Source: Desulfobacula sp. (GTDB lineage: Bacteria; Desulfobacterota; Desulfobacteria; Desulfobacterales; Desulfobacteraceae). Taken from it: a stretch of DNA of 53,356 nt. The stretch is from NCBI GenBank assembly GCA_013792075.1, contig VMSR01000119.1:1-53356 (forward strand). The letters are read 5' to 3'. A program made the position numbers and the translations under genes. Below the pieces are notes generated by a model that was not told where the DNA came from, searched no databases, and saw only the letters and a program-made list of their open reading frames with translations. This document shows positions 17,755-26,628 of this stretch, piece by piece; the first letter of the stretch is position 1, and every line of letters starts with the position of its first letter.

Positions 17755-19812
17755 TTAGATTTTGGGATGCAATTCTTTTTCATTAATGGGAAGCTTAATC
17801 GTAAAACAAGTGCCCTGGCCGGGATTGGAATTCACTGAAATATGGCCTTTGTGATTTTCCGTAATGATGAAATAGGAAACAGCCATGCCAAGCCCTGTTC
17901 CTTCCCCGACATTTTTTGTTGTGAAAAAGGGCTCAAACACTCTCTTTTTCGTATCTGGCGGCATACCCGGACCATTGTCCTTAATTTGGATACACACCAG
18001 GGACCCTTCCTGGTATGTTTTTAAAACAAAAAGAGGCGTATCCGTCATTTCCCCCGCCATCATGGCCTGGGCCCCATTAGACAGAATATTGAAAAACACC
18101 TGCTGAACCTCGCTGGACTTACAGGGAACCTGCGGCAATTGGGGAGCATATTCTTTTACGATGCGTATTTTTTTAAAATCAAATTTTTTTTTCAGGCTAT
18201 AATCACTGGTAGCAAGCTCAAGTGTCTGATTCAAAAGAAGACAGATGTCTTGGGGCAGAAAACCGGATGAACTCTTCCGTGAAAAAGAAAGCATGTTCGA
18301 GACAATGGAAGCCGCCCGTTTGCCGGCGTCCAGAACCGAATCAATCATTTTATAGATATCCCGCCGCTCCATATAGATTTCAAGATCATCCAGATCTATT
18401 CCTATCTCCCGGGCGGCTGAGATATTGGCGGGCAATTTTGTTTTTAGCCGATTCCGGATCACCTGGGAGTTTTGCAAAATTCCGGCCAAAGGATTGTTAA
18501 TTTCATGGGCCATGCCGGCCGCAAGTCCGCCAAGGGACGCCATTTTCTCCGACTGCACCATCATCTCTTCAAGCTTGATTTTTTCATCTTCTTGTTTTTT
18601 AAGACTCAACGCTTCAATCAGCGCCACGGCAAGCATTTCAGCCGATTCCTTATCCTCAGCATCATAGCCGTTTTCCTTTCCGGCAAAGGCCAGAATCCCT
18701 TTCACCTTGGCCCCTATTTTTATGGGCACCCCAAGGAAAGAATCAATGGGGATATGCATCTCTGGCATTTCCATAAAGCCTGGATGGGAAGCTGGGTCAT
18801 TGGATATAACGGAAACATTCTCGAAAATTACCCGGGAGAGTATCCCGTTAATGCATTTTCCCTGGAGAAAAAAATTTTGTCCTGTGGCCGCCTGGCGACA
18901 GTCTGTCAAGACCCCATGGGAAACAGCCAGAATATTCATTTTATCCGGCTCCTCTTCGATCATCTCACCGATAAAACAATACCTGCCGGGAATAATTGCC
19001 AGGGCAATGGGAATAAACGATTCGGCAATTTCCTTATACGAATGGGCAAGCATGGATTTTTGTAAAAACGCATTTACCGAAGAAATCACCATGCTCTGGT
19101 GAAGGATTTTCATTTCATTTTCTTCTTTTAGTTTAATTTCGTCTTCAAGATTTTTATTGGTCAGTGCCAGATCATTGATTTTATCCTTAACAGCATCCCG
19201 CATGGAAGAAAAATTTCGGGAAAGTTCGCCAATCTCTCCCACCCCATTTTGTTCAATTTCCTTCTCAAGGTTCCCTGCTGCGATTTCAGATGCTGCCTGG
19301 GCCAGTTTGGTCACCGGTCGCATCAATTGATTGATCAAAAAAATAAGGACAATGGCAAGGCCCATGGTGATCGTAAAGGTAAAATACAACATTTTGGTCC
19401 GAAATCCTGCCAATTTTTTCTCAATGAGGCTGGTGGAATAGACCACCTTCATTTTCCCCAGTCTAATGCCTTTGTGAAAAATATAAAAATTCTTTTGGAT
19501 TTCCATGCCCTTGGATTCAAATTCACGCTCAAGATGGACATCGATATCAATATCCGCCTCCAGGACAGCAATACTTTTCATGTTTTCATCATCAAAAAAA
19601 GTTTCCAGGTTAATCTTTAATGTCTCTTTATCCACGTTATAAAGCGGCCTGGCATTGACAAGCCGCATCATATAGGCTGCCTTATCAATTTTGGCCCGAA
19701 GGCTCTCAAGTTCAAGGTTTTGAATTTGTTGGGTAATATAAAAACACAAAAACAAATTGATAATGCTGCAGGCGAACACAACAACGATGATAATTCGCGC
19801 TCTCAGACCCAT
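17755..19812 (-). CDS. Membrane sensor histidine kinase (HAMP-GAF-HisKA-HATPase)
   Basis: The 685-residue kinase has a first membrane helix near the N-terminus, a periplasmic sensing region of about 130 residues, a second membrane helix, a HAMP linker, a coiled coil, a GAF-like domain and the kinase core. The phosphorylated His436 lies in AGMAHEINNPLAG, and the ATPase domain shows NGAQAMM, DNGPGMPP and GEGTGLGMAVS. No receiver domain is attached. The start was set at the ATG at 19812, which has GGAG upstream; a GTG at 19851 would add 13 residues. It is the last gene of an operon with PilZ and ParA proteins. The signal sensed and the partner regulator are unknown; a lone response regulator lies about 7 kb away. 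Confidence 0.9.
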   Translation of the reverse strand: MGLRARIIIVVVFACSIINLFLCFYITQQIQNLELESLRAKIDKAAYMMRLVNARPLYNVDKETLKINLETFFDDENMKSIAVLEADIDIDVHLEREFESKGMEIQKNFYIFHKGIRLGKMKVVYSTSLIEKKLAGFRTKMLYFTFTITMGLAIVLIFLINQLMRPVTKLAQAASEIAAGNLEKEIEQNGVGEIGELSRNFSSMRDAVKDKINDLALTNKNLEDEIKLKEENEMKILHQSMVISSVNAFLQKSMLAHSYKEIAESFIPIALAIIPGRYCFIGEMIEEEPDKMNILAVSHGVLTDCRQAATGQNFFLQGKCINGILSRVIFENVSVISNDPASHPGFMEMPEMHIPIDSFLGVPIKIGAKVKGILAFAGKENGYDAEDKESAEMLAVALIEALSLKKQEDEKIKLEEMMVQSEKMASLGGLAAGMAHEINNPLAGILQNSQVIRNRLKTKLPANISAAREIGIDLDDLEIYMERRDIYKMIDSVLDAGKRAASIVSNMLSFSRKSSSGFLPQDICLLLNQTLELATSDYSLKKKFDFKKIRIVKEYAPQLPQVPCKSSEVQQVFFNILSNGAQAMMAGEMTDTPLFVLKTYQEGSLVCIQIKDNGPGMPPDTKKRVFEPFFTTKNVGEGTGLGMAVSYFIITENHKGHISVNSNPGQGTCFTIKLPINEKELHPKI

Positions 19813-19862
19813 TGATCCATCACTCCATACGCCCGTCTCACATTTCCTCACATAATTGATGC

Positions 19863-20804
19863 TTAAACAAGTGCGGTATCATCCCGGCTTACTTTTCTTA
19901 CAAGCTCCCGGTAATCGGCCGAGGCGAATGAACCCGGCGCAAACTCAAAAATTGTTTTTCCAAAGGAGGGTGCCTCGGACAGACTCTCGCTGTAGCGAAT
20001 GGGGGTGCAAACATATTCCGGATATAATTTTTTGAGTTCAGAATACAATACCTGGGGCCCTTTTATCCGGGTATCCAGAAAAGTGGGGACGATATATTTT
20101 AAACTGATTTCATTTCGATACTTCTGTATGGAACCCAGGCTTTTCATAAACTCCGAAAGTCCGTGCAGGGGCATGACTTCCAGGGCCACCGGCACCAATA
20201 CTTCCGTAGCATAGAACAAGACATTGACGATCAGCTGATCCCAGCCAGGGGAGGTATCCATAAGAATGAAATCATACTGGTGGTCCAGGGGCTCCATGGC
20301 CTCAGCCAGGGTCCATTCAGCACCAAAGCTCTTCCGATCAATAATCCGTTTCACTCCAGCAAGGGATTTGCCCCCTCCCAGGAGCCACAGGTTCTTTCTG
20401 GCATTGACAATACATTCGGCCGGGGTCAATTCCTTGGTTAAAAGCTCTGTTAAACCGGCATTGGGTTTCTTGCCGAGAATATAGGAGGACTGCCCCTGGG
20501 TATCGGTATCCACCAGCAATACCCGGTACCCCGCCAGTGCAAGCCCGGCCCCAAGATTGACGCAGGTAGTTGTCTTGCCCACCCCGCCTTTGCTGAGTGT
20601 CACACAGATTTTTCTGGCCTTTTGCCCCTGGGTTTGTTTTTCAGTGGAAGACCTGTCGATAAGCTGGTCCATCAATACGGGAAATTTATATTTGCAGGAT
20701 CTGCAGGTTGCAGATATATTTTTTCCGGAATCAATATGGACTTGGATGATGTCCGGGTTCACTTTGTGCTTTCTGGCACATTTCGGACAGGTAATAATCA
20801 CCAC
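19863..20804 (-). CDS. ParA/Soj-like ATPase with N-terminal zinc ribbon
   Basis: The 313-residue protein joins an N-terminal MJ0042-type zinc ribbon (Cys6, Cys9, Cys34, Cys37) to a ParA-type ATPase with the deviant Walker A motif KGGVGKTT at about 72-79, DTDTQGQ and a second Walker-type segment ILMDTSPGWD. ParA ATPases position plasmids, chromosomes, chemoreceptor arrays or other cargo. No parB gene follows, so chromosome partitioning is unlikely; positioning of a protein complex is more plausible. Two adjacent GTG codons (20804 and 20801) follow a GGAGGG site; the second has the better spacing. The frame touches the stop of the preceding gene. Confidence 0.87.
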   Translation of the reverse strand: MVIITCPKCARKHKVNPDIIQVHIDSGKNISATCRSCKYKFPVLMDQLIDRSSTEKQTQGQKARKICVTLSKGGVGKTTTCVNLGAGLALAGYRVLLVDTDTQGQSSYILGKKPNAGLTELLTKELTPAECIVNARKNLWLLGGGKSLAGVKRIIDRKSFGAEWTLAEAMEPLDHQYDFILMDTSPGWDQLIVNVLFYATEVLVPVALEVMPLHGLSEFMKSLGSIQKYRNEISLKYIVPTFLDTRIKGPQVLYSELKKLYPEYVCTPIRYSESLSEAPSFGKTIFEFAPGSFASADYRELVRKVSRDDTALV

Positions 20805-21106
20805 TATCCCTCCTTTTTCAATTCCTCAAGAATAGCATCAACTATAATACTGGCAATCCTTTTCATGGAAATATTGGGACCGCTTCCGGGGGAGACTCTC
20901 ACATTTATCTTTGCCTTACCTTCCCAGACTTCAACCGATACATTGTCCTTTGAAATTTTCCAGGAAGCCTCTGTCTGACAAACAAATTCTTGGTTTTTCA
21001 TCTCAACATCATTGCGATAAATAAGACAATCCAATTCACGATTCCGGGTTGAAACCGTTTCATCCTTATCGGCAAGAATGCGTTCCATAATATCTTTTTT
21101 TTTCAT
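20804..21106 (-). CDS. Conserved-looking protein of unknown function
   Basis: I do not recognise this 100-residue, charged, soluble protein. It has no signal peptide or membrane helix. The first half is rich in Lys, Glu and Asp, and the C-terminal 30 residues look helical (SMKRIASIIVDAILEELKKEG). Its start overlaps the PilZ gene stop by four bases, and its stop lies at the ParA start, so it is surely translated as part of this operon and may work with ParA or the PilZ protein. Confidence 0.7.
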   Translation of the reverse strand: MKKKDIMERILADKDETVSTRNRELDCLIYRNDVEMKNQEFVCQTEASWKISKDNVSVEVWEGKAKINVRVSPGSGPNISMKRIASIIVDAILEELKKEG

Positions 21107-21537
21107 GTTTTTGTTTCTTGGATTTTGGATATCTTCCGGTCATTGTTTTCAAGTACCAGACGCTTCATCCGGGAAATGATTTCATCCAAGGCCTGGGCTT
21201 GACCGGTCTGAAGGTCTATCCATTGAATCCCATATCGCAACTGGCCGGTGTCAGCCGAAGAACAATGGATAATCTTTCCGGTTAATCCGTTTATACGGTC
21301 GTTGGCCAGTATCAACTCACAATCGACAAGAATTTCACCGGATTCGAACTCCGGCCGACTGCCAGGGCCAATACCGATTCCGCCCCTGCTGATATTGGAT
21401 ACTCCATACTCTTTTTGCCGGATACGGACCCGGACGGATTCTTTGTCGGAAACGGGAACGCGAAAAAATCGCCGGACCTGTGAATTCTCTTCTTTTTCAT
21501 CGGAAATGAGGCAAAACTCAATTGAGGTATTCTTCAT
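21103..21537 (-). CDS. PilZ-domain protein, predicted c-di-GMP receptor
   Basis: The 144-residue protein has both parts of the PilZ c-di-GMP-binding signature: RxxxR (Arg22/23 to Arg26 in RRFFRVPV) and NxSxxG (Asn48, Ser50, Gly53 in NISRGG). A short N-terminal extension precedes the domain. It is the first gene of a four-gene operon with an unknown protein, ParA and a sensor kinase, which suggests that c-di-GMP controls a positioning or surface process. An AAGGTG-like ribosome site lies upstream. Confidence 0.85.
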   Translation of the reverse strand: MKNTSIEFCLISDEKEENSQVRRFFRVPVSDKESVRVRIRQKEYGVSNISRGGIGIGPGSRPEFESGEILVDCELILANDRINGLTGKIIHCSSADTGQLRYGIQWIDLQTGQAQALDEIISRMKRLVLENNDRKISKIQETKT

Positions 21538-21660
21538 TACCCACCTTCCCCATCGGCAAAAAGTTCATTTAAGCCGAATTTATGGCAAATAATACATAAC
21601 ATATCAGAGACATACCAGTTATACCGGGTCCAGGCAAGAAAAATAATAAGGGGACGGTGA

Positions 21661-21705
21661 AAATATAAAAAAAGGTGCAGAGCCAACCAACAGCTCTGCA
21701 CCTTT
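21661..21705 (-). terminator. Rho-independent terminator of the Fo ATP synthase operon
   Basis: On the minus strand AAAGGTGCAGAGC (from 21705) pairs with GCTCTGCACCTTT (to 21671), 13 perfect base pairs around a 9-base loop, followed by a T-rich tail to 21661. It lies 28 bases beyond the atpE stop. Confidence 0.92.
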
Positions 21706-21732
21706 AAAGTAAAGCCTATTCAGTCGTATGGC

Positions 21733-22002
21733 TTAGTGACCGGCTACTGTGGCAATAACGCCTTTCAGAGCAGGATGAGCATACATGAGGATAAGGGATA
21801 CAACAAGTGCATAAATACAAAGGGACTCGATCATGGCAAGACCGATCAGCATGTTTACCTGGATTTTACCGGCTGCTTCAGGGTTTCTGGAGATACCGCT
21901 CATTGCGCCTGCAAGACCAAGACCCTGACCAATACCACAACCGAATGCGGCGATACCGATTGCAAGACCTGCTGCCCATACACTACCAACTAGAAATTCC
22001 AT
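21733..22002 (-). CDS. atpE: ATP synthase Fo subunit c
   Basis: The 89-residue hairpin protein has two membrane helices joined by the polar loop RNPEAAGK. The ion-binding carboxylate is Glu59 in IESLCIY. Gln26 in the first helix, Ser60 and Tyr64 line up with Gln32, Ser66 and Tyr70 of the Ilyobacter tartaricus sodium-binding ring, while the Thr67 position is Leu61. Sodium coupling is therefore possible but not proven. Subunit c forms the rotating ring of Fo in the inner membrane. It is the last gene of the Fo operon, with a strong terminator after it. Confidence 0.96.
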   Translation of the reverse strand: MEFLVGSVWAAGLAIGIAAFGCGIGQGLGLAGAMSGISRNPEAAGKIQVNMLIGLAMIESLCIYALVVSLILMYAHPALKGVIATVAGH

Positions 22003-22077
22003 GTTTTACTCCTTATAACAATTAATTAATATAAATAATAACGGGGGCTTCTTCCAAGTACCCGTAAAACAACCTAT

Positions 22078-22767
22078 TTAATGAGATTCCTCAATGGCGC
22101 CTGCAATATACATGGTTGCCAAGAGAAAGAACACAAACGCCTGAACCAGGGCCACAAACGATCCCAAAGCCATAACCGGAAGCGGTGCCAGAAACATGCC
22201 GCCCAAGCCCAGAAGGATGCCCACAACCAGCTCATGTCCTGCCATGTTGCCGAAAAGACGGAAGGTAAGAGACAAAACCCTGGCGGTATGTCCGATAATT
22301 TCAATGGGGAGAAACAAGGGAATCATGGCCGGAACAGGCCCTAGAAAATGCTTGATATATTTGATACCATGGCGTTGTACTCCCACCACATGGCTCCAGG
22401 ATACAGCAATCAAGGCAAGCCCGAGCGTGGTATTAATATTGGCGGTGGGCGGGAAAAAACTAGGAACAAGCCCCATGAGGTTTCCCAAAAGAACAAACAA
22501 AAAGATGGTCAAAACCAGGGGATAAGATTTTCTGCCTTCGTCACCTGTAATTGTTACCATGAATTCTTCAAGGCCTGAAATCAGCACCTCAAAAACATTC
22601 TGTGCAGTTTTCGGGACCATGGAAACGCTCTTCCCTGCTATCCAGCCAAAAAATATCAATATGATCATGGCCAGCCACATATAGGTAACATGCGGGTGGG
22701 CTGCTGCCCACTCTCCCATTCCCAGCATTCCAAACAATGACGTTAGTAACAAATATGGATGTTCCAC
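22078..22767 (-). CDS. atpB: ATP synthase Fo subunit a
   Basis: The 229-residue polytopic membrane protein has the subunit a signature in its C-terminal half, RVLSLTFRLFGNMAGHELV, with the essential Arg that faces the c-ring. It forms the ion half-channels of Fo. It lies between atpI (1 base away) and atpE. Its length is normal for bacterial subunit a. Confidence 0.96.
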   Translation of the reverse strand: MEHPYLLLTSLFGMLGMGEWAAAHPHVTYMWLAMIILIFFGWIAGKSVSMVPKTAQNVFEVLISGLEEFMVTITGDEGRKSYPLVLTIFLFVLLGNLMGLVPSFFPPTANINTTLGLALIAVSWSHVVGVQRHGIKYIKHFLGPVPAMIPLFLPIEIIGHTARVLSLTFRLFGNMAGHELVVGILLGLGGMFLAPLPVMALGSFVALVQAFVFFLLATMYIAGAIEESH

Positions 22768-22768
22768 C

Positions 22769-23170
22769 TTATACCGCCTCCTTGAAAAATAATCTCGTTA
22801 ACTCAAGCAACGTTGCCAGAAACATGCTTGCAACAACCACCGAAAGTCCCGCCAAAAGGCCTAACGGATGAACAATATGGTTTGATATAAGCAGAAAAAT
22901 GAGACCGCCGCTTATTACAAATCGGATATAATATTTCACCAGAACATTCCCCACAAGGGAACGCCCTTTTACGGATACCACTTCAGGGCTTAAATTATTA
23001 ACAATTGTTTTCTTCAATAATTGAAAATTGACTGCCACAATCAGACCGCCCAACAACACCCCCAATGAGACCTTGGTCGGGGTTGTCATCAGTGCCAGTA
23101 AACTGCTGCCCATGAACAGCAACCAATTGGTTTTGGTGACAAAATTAACAATTTTCTGAAGATCCTGCAT
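22769..23170 (-). CDS. atpI: ATP synthase protein I (AtpI-like)
   Basis: The 133-residue protein has four predicted membrane helices and sits directly before atpB, the usual place of atpI. AtpI proteins help assemble the c-ring and, with AtpZ, may handle magnesium. Its start overlaps the atpZ stop by one base. Sequence is poorly conserved in the family, so position carries much of the call. Confidence 0.8.
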   Translation of the reverse strand: MQDLQKIVNFVTKTNWLLFMGSSLLALMTTPTKVSLGVLLGGLIVAVNFQLLKKTIVNNLSPEVVSVKGRSLVGNVLVKYYIRFVISGGLIFLLISNHIVHPLGLLAGLSVVVASMFLATLLELTRLFFKEAV

Positions 23171-23388
23171 TAATACTTCTGCCCTTTTTTCCCTGCCCTG
23201 ACGATGTTGCTGAAGCCTGCGGCAATACCGAAGGCCAGCCCCACAAACAAAAGAACAGGTTCTGTATCAAACTTTTTATCAAGCCAAATCCCGATACCAA
23301 GGCCGATAAAAATCGAAAGCGCCACTGACATGCCAAGACTGGCAAAATACCCCAGTTCTCTTATGGTCTTGCCGGTTTCTTTTTTCAT
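23170..23388 (-). CDS. atpZ: AtpZ-like ATP synthase accessory protein
   Basis: The 72-residue protein has two membrane helices separated by a short loop with the WLDKKF segment typical of AtpZ/AtpI small proteins. It is the first gene of the Fo cluster and overlaps atpI by one base. AtpZ is thought to support ATP synthase assembly. The upstream gap to selD is 114 bases, so the Fo genes may have their own promoter there. Confidence 0.8.
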   Translation of the reverse strand: MKKETGKTIRELGYFASLGMSVALSIFIGLGIGIWLDKKFDTEPVLLFVGLAFGIAAGFSNIVRAGKKGQKY

Positions 23389-23502
23389 CCTTTTGCCTCT
23401 CCCTGTTTACAGCGTCCAGGATCGGTCTTTGACTTTACAAAGATCAATTTATCTTGAGAGCAAATATCATATGAATCCACTCAAGTCAATGTGAAAAAAG
23501 CA

Positions 23503-24552
23503 TTAAATAATATCCAAAAACCCTGTGCTGTTCTCTTTGGTAACCTCGCCGATAACCCGGGCGTTTATTCCGATTTTCTCCATTTGTGCCACACAGAAAG
23601 GAGCATCCTCTGTTTTCAAACTTATCAAAAGCCCACCCGAGGTCTGGGGATCGAACATCAGGTCCACCAGTGCCAGGGGCAGGGCAGGAGAAATCCGCGT
23701 TAAGTCCTTGAAAAATGCCCTGTTTTTATGGGCACCCGCCGGAACCAGCCCCATTTGGGCAAAGGCGAAAACATTCTCCAGCAAAGGAACCTTTTGTGAA
23801 TAAAGGGTTATCTGTTTTTTGGCTCCCTTTGCCATCTCCATGAGGTGGCCGGCAAGTCCAAATCCTGTCACATCGGTGCAGGCATTAACCGAAAATCTTG
23901 CCATCAGTTCGGCCGCATATCGATTGAGGCATGACATAACGGCAACCGCTTCCCGGATATGACTTACTTCTGCAAGGCCTGCCTTGATGGCCGTTGACAT
24001 GATGCCGGTTCCAATGGGTTTGGTCAGAATGATGGCATCACCTACCCTTGCAGTGGAATTGGTCAGCACCTTGTCCGGATGCACAATCCCGGTGACGGAA
24101 AGTCCGTATTTAAATTGCGGGTCATCCACGGAATGACCGCCCACGAGGACGGCACCAGCCTCATTGATTTTGTCCTGCCCCCCTTTTAATGTCCGGGCAA
24201 GAACATCCTCGGGAAGATCACAACTGGGAAAACAGACGATATTCATCACTGTCAAAGGGGTCCCGCCCATGGCATAAACATCACTTAAGGAATTGGCGGC
24301 CGCAATCTGACCAAACTCATAGGGATCATCTGTGACCGGGGTCAAAAAATCCAGGGTCTGGATCAGAGCGGTCTGGTCATTGAGCCTGAAAACCCCGGCA
24401 TCGTCCGGCGTGGCAAGCCCCACGATCAAATCCGGATGGGATAATATATCAAGCCCTGAAACAATTCGATCCAGCGTCCCTGGATCCAGTTTGGCCGCTC
24501 AACCCGACGCCGTCACACGCTGGGTTAACAAAATTTTCTCTGTCTTTTCCAT
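23503..24552 (-). CDS. selD: Selenide, water dikinase SelD, a selenoprotein with in-frame UGA
   Basis: SelD makes selenophosphate from selenide and ATP. A plain open reading frame begins only at 24429, but the frame continues upstream through a TGA at 24499-24501 to an ATG at 24552. The upstream part ends TASG, then the UGA, then AAKL, which is the SelD active site where Sec (or Cys) stands three residues before the catalytic Lys. Reading UGA as selenocysteine gives 349 residues with Sec18 and Lys21, the normal length of SelD. A bacterial SECIS-like hairpin follows 12 bases after the UGA. The rest has the usual GGHSVDD and TDVTGFGLAGH motifs. Standard annotation would cut off the first 41 residues. 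It lies between pgeF and the Fo genes. Confidence 0.93.
24468..24486 (-). promoter_or_regulatory. SECIS-like hairpin of selD
   Basis: On the minus strand GATCCAG pairs with CTGGATC (7 perfect base pairs) around the loop GGACG. The stem starts 12 bases after the UGA codon at 24499-24501. A short stem with G-rich apical loop at this distance is what bacterial SelB needs to insert selenocysteine. The hairpin lies within the coding sequence, as bacterial SECIS elements do. Confidence 0.8.
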
Positions 24553-24610
24553 TCATATGCTCTTTACTATATAATTAACCAGGACCCCAAACAATGATCA
24601 CCTGTTCGCC

Positions 24611-25360
24611 CTAGTTCTTCAATGATATAACACAGGCAAACCTGCCGGTTTTTTTTTCCCGGCGATAGGAAAAAAAAGTATCTGTACTGCAGTGGGTACA
24701 AATATTCATTGTCTCAATATTTTCCTGCTTCACACCTTTTTCCATCAATTGATCACGGGAAATTTTCCAAAAATCAAAATAGGGTCCATCCGGCAGTTTA
24801 TAGGGCCACAAATATTCCGGTATTTCATCCTTATAATTGACAAACTCGGCACAACAGGGTCCCAGGGACGGAGAAATACCTGCCCGGATATGCACAGGAT
24901 CACACTGGAACCTTGTTACCATCACATCAATGCAGTTCCCGATAATATTGTGAACACTGCCCCGCCATCCGGAGTGAACATTTGCAATGACCTTTTTTTG
25001 GGGATCAAACAGCAATACCCCCTGGCAGTCTGCCACCTGGACCATGAGCGCGACGCCTTGCCTGTCCGTTACCACCCCATCTGCAACAATGGGAATTTGA
25101 GGGTTCTCTCCGGTGAACACATGGATCTTTGTCCCATGGACCTGGTTCAAAAAAACCGCCTGTTCGGTCCCTGTTCTTGCCAGTATGCGACGCCTGTTTT
25201 CTGCAACGGCCAAAGGTTCATCCCCTGAATTCAACCCGACATTCAACGAATCAAAGCAAAGGGAGCTCACACCCCCTGCCCGTGAAAACACGGCGCAAAA
25301 AAGGTCTGCATAATCCTTAAACAGTTCAAATTCAAAGGCTTTAATTTCAGATCTGCCCAT
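24611..25360 (-). CDS. pgeF: Peptidoglycan editing factor PgeF (laccase-domain, YfiH family)
   Basis: The 249-residue protein has the three conserved metal-site segments of the YfiH/PgeF family: NQVHG, ADCQGVLLFDP and NVHSGWRGSVHNI, and the C-terminal CTHCSTDTFFSYRR motif. PgeF removes wrongly incorporated amino acids from UDP-MurNAc-linked precursors; related enzymes have been called polyphenol oxidases. The ATG at 25360 was chosen because the conserved part starts there; the open frame extends upstream only inside the rfaE2 gene. It overlaps rfaE2 by 14 bases. Confidence 0.9.
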   Translation of the reverse strand: MGRSEIKAFEFELFKDYADLFCAVFSRAGGVSSLCFDSLNVGLNSGDEPLAVAENRRRILARTGTEQAVFLNQVHGTKIHVFTGENPQIPIVADGVVTDRQGVALMVQVADCQGVLLFDPQKKVIANVHSGWRGSVHNIIGNCIDVMVTRFQCDPVHIRAGISPSLGPCCAEFVNYKDEIPEYLWPYKLPDGPYFDFWKISRDQLMEKGVKQENIETMNICTHCSTDTFFSYRREKKTGRFACVISLKN

Positions 25361-25844
25361 AATAAAGCCTGCCGATCCGTTCAATGATCTTTGTGGTGGA
25401 AATATCGGGTTCCAGGACAATTCGTTCCACCCTGCCCCCGTTTTCCCTGACAAAGGCAGCTCCCACGATCTTATCCTCAGTCCAGTCCGCCCCTTTGACA
25501 AGGATATCCGGACAAATGGTTTCAATCAATTGACCCGGATCCGGATCATCAAACAGAACCACATGGTCCACAAATTCAAGGGCGGACATCACACAGGCCC
25601 TGTGGGCCTCACCAATTATCGGGCGTTTTTCCCCCTTGATTCTTTTTACCGAAAGGTCGGAATTGAGTCCCACCACAAGAACATCGCCAAGGGCTGCCGC
25701 CATGGAAAGATAAGAGACGTGTCCTGCATGGAGGATATCAAAACACCCGTTGGTAAACACAATACGTTTGCGGCCGGCCCGGTAGACATCTGCCAGGGAC
25801 CTGATTTCGTCAAAGCCAACTATTTTACCTGTTTTATTGTCCAT
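25347..25844 (-). CDS. rfaE2: D-glycero-beta-D-manno-heptose 1-phosphate adenylyltransferase
   Basis: The 165-residue protein is a stand-alone cytidylyltransferase-fold domain with TNGCFDILHAGH (HxGH at 39-42) and the LILxxGADW-like segment VKGADWTEDKIVG. This matches RfaE2, the C-terminal half of HldE, which makes ADP-heptose for the lipopolysaccharide inner core. The kinase half is not in this window. Its start overlaps the nitrilase-family gene by 11 bases. Confidence 0.92.
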   Translation of the reverse strand: MDNKTGKIVGFDEIRSLADVYRAGRKRIVFTNGCFDILHAGHVSYLSMAAALGDVLVVGLNSDLSVKRIKGEKRPIIGEAHRACVMSALEFVDHVVLFDDPDPGQLIETICPDILVKGADWTEDKIVGAAFVRENGGRVERIVLEPDISTTKIIERIGRLYYGQI

Positions 25845-26628
25845 AGATATCTGCCCTTCTGTCGGTTAAACAGGGAATCATTTGCCGCGCCTGGGCCACC
25901 CGTTCCATCTCAATGGGTGCCACAGCTGTCCCATTGAATGCACCGGCATCTGCAATAATTTCTCCCAAGGGGTCTACTATCATGGACATACCGGGAAAGG
26001 CCAGACTTTCGTCTGTTCCTGTCCGGTTTGCACAGACCATATACAATTGACTCTCAATGGCCCGGGCCACTGCCAGATGATGCCAGTGATGCTTTCTTGG
26101 AGACGGCCATTGGGCAGAAACAAGTATCATCTCTGCACCGGCCAGAAAAAGCTTGCGGGCCAGCTCGGGAAACCGTAAATCATAACAGATCATTAACCCC
26201 ATTCGCCCAAGACTGGTATCAATGGTTACGGCCTTGTCTCCGGCCCCGTAGAACAGGTGTTCATTGGTCAGCCTGAATAGATGCAGTTTTCTATAGGTTT
26301 CCCTGACAGATCCGTTTGTATCCACAAAGTACATGGTATTGTAAACCTGCCCGTTGGCCGATTCAGGAAGACTCCCGGCAATGGCCATGCCATGGGCTCT
26401 TGCAAACCCGGACAAGCGTTCCAGAATGGAGGCCGTATGGCGCGAATGCGCTTTTAAATGCCTATTGTCAAATCCGCAGGAAAAGAGTTCCGGAAGAACT
26501 GCCAGACGGACATTTTGGGAAGCCAGATCCCCAAGCGTTGCAAACACAAGCTCCATATTGGTCTCTATTTGACCATTGATGATATCAAACTGAACAACAC
26601 CGGCTTTAAATATTTTCTGGGGTTCCAT
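25834..26628 (-). CDS. Nitrilase-family C-N hydrolase (omega-amidase-like)
   Basis: The 264-residue protein has the full Glu-Lys-Cys triad of the nitrilase superfamily: Glu47 in LPELF, Lys114 in YRKLHLF and Cys148 in MICYDLRFPEL. The PEL segment after the Cys and the length resemble omega-amidase (YafV/Nit2-like) enzymes that hydrolyse alpha-ketoglutaramate-type amides, but other amides are possible. The start at 26628 has a strong AGGAGGGG site; a longer frame to 26721 lacks one. It is the first gene of the block running to the Fo genes. Confidence 0.88.
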   Translation of the reverse strand: MEPQKIFKAGVVQFDIINGQIETNMELVFATLGDLASQNVRLAVLPELFSCGFDNRHLKAHSRHTASILERLSGFARAHGMAIAGSLPESANGQVYNTMYFVDTNGSVRETYRKLHLFRLTNEHLFYGAGDKAVTIDTSLGRMGLMICYDLRFPELARKLFLAGAEMILVSAQWPSPRKHHWHHLAVARAIESQLYMVCANRTGTDESLAFPGMSMIVDPLGEIIADAGAFNGTAVAPIEMERVAQARQMIPCLTDRRADIYGQ

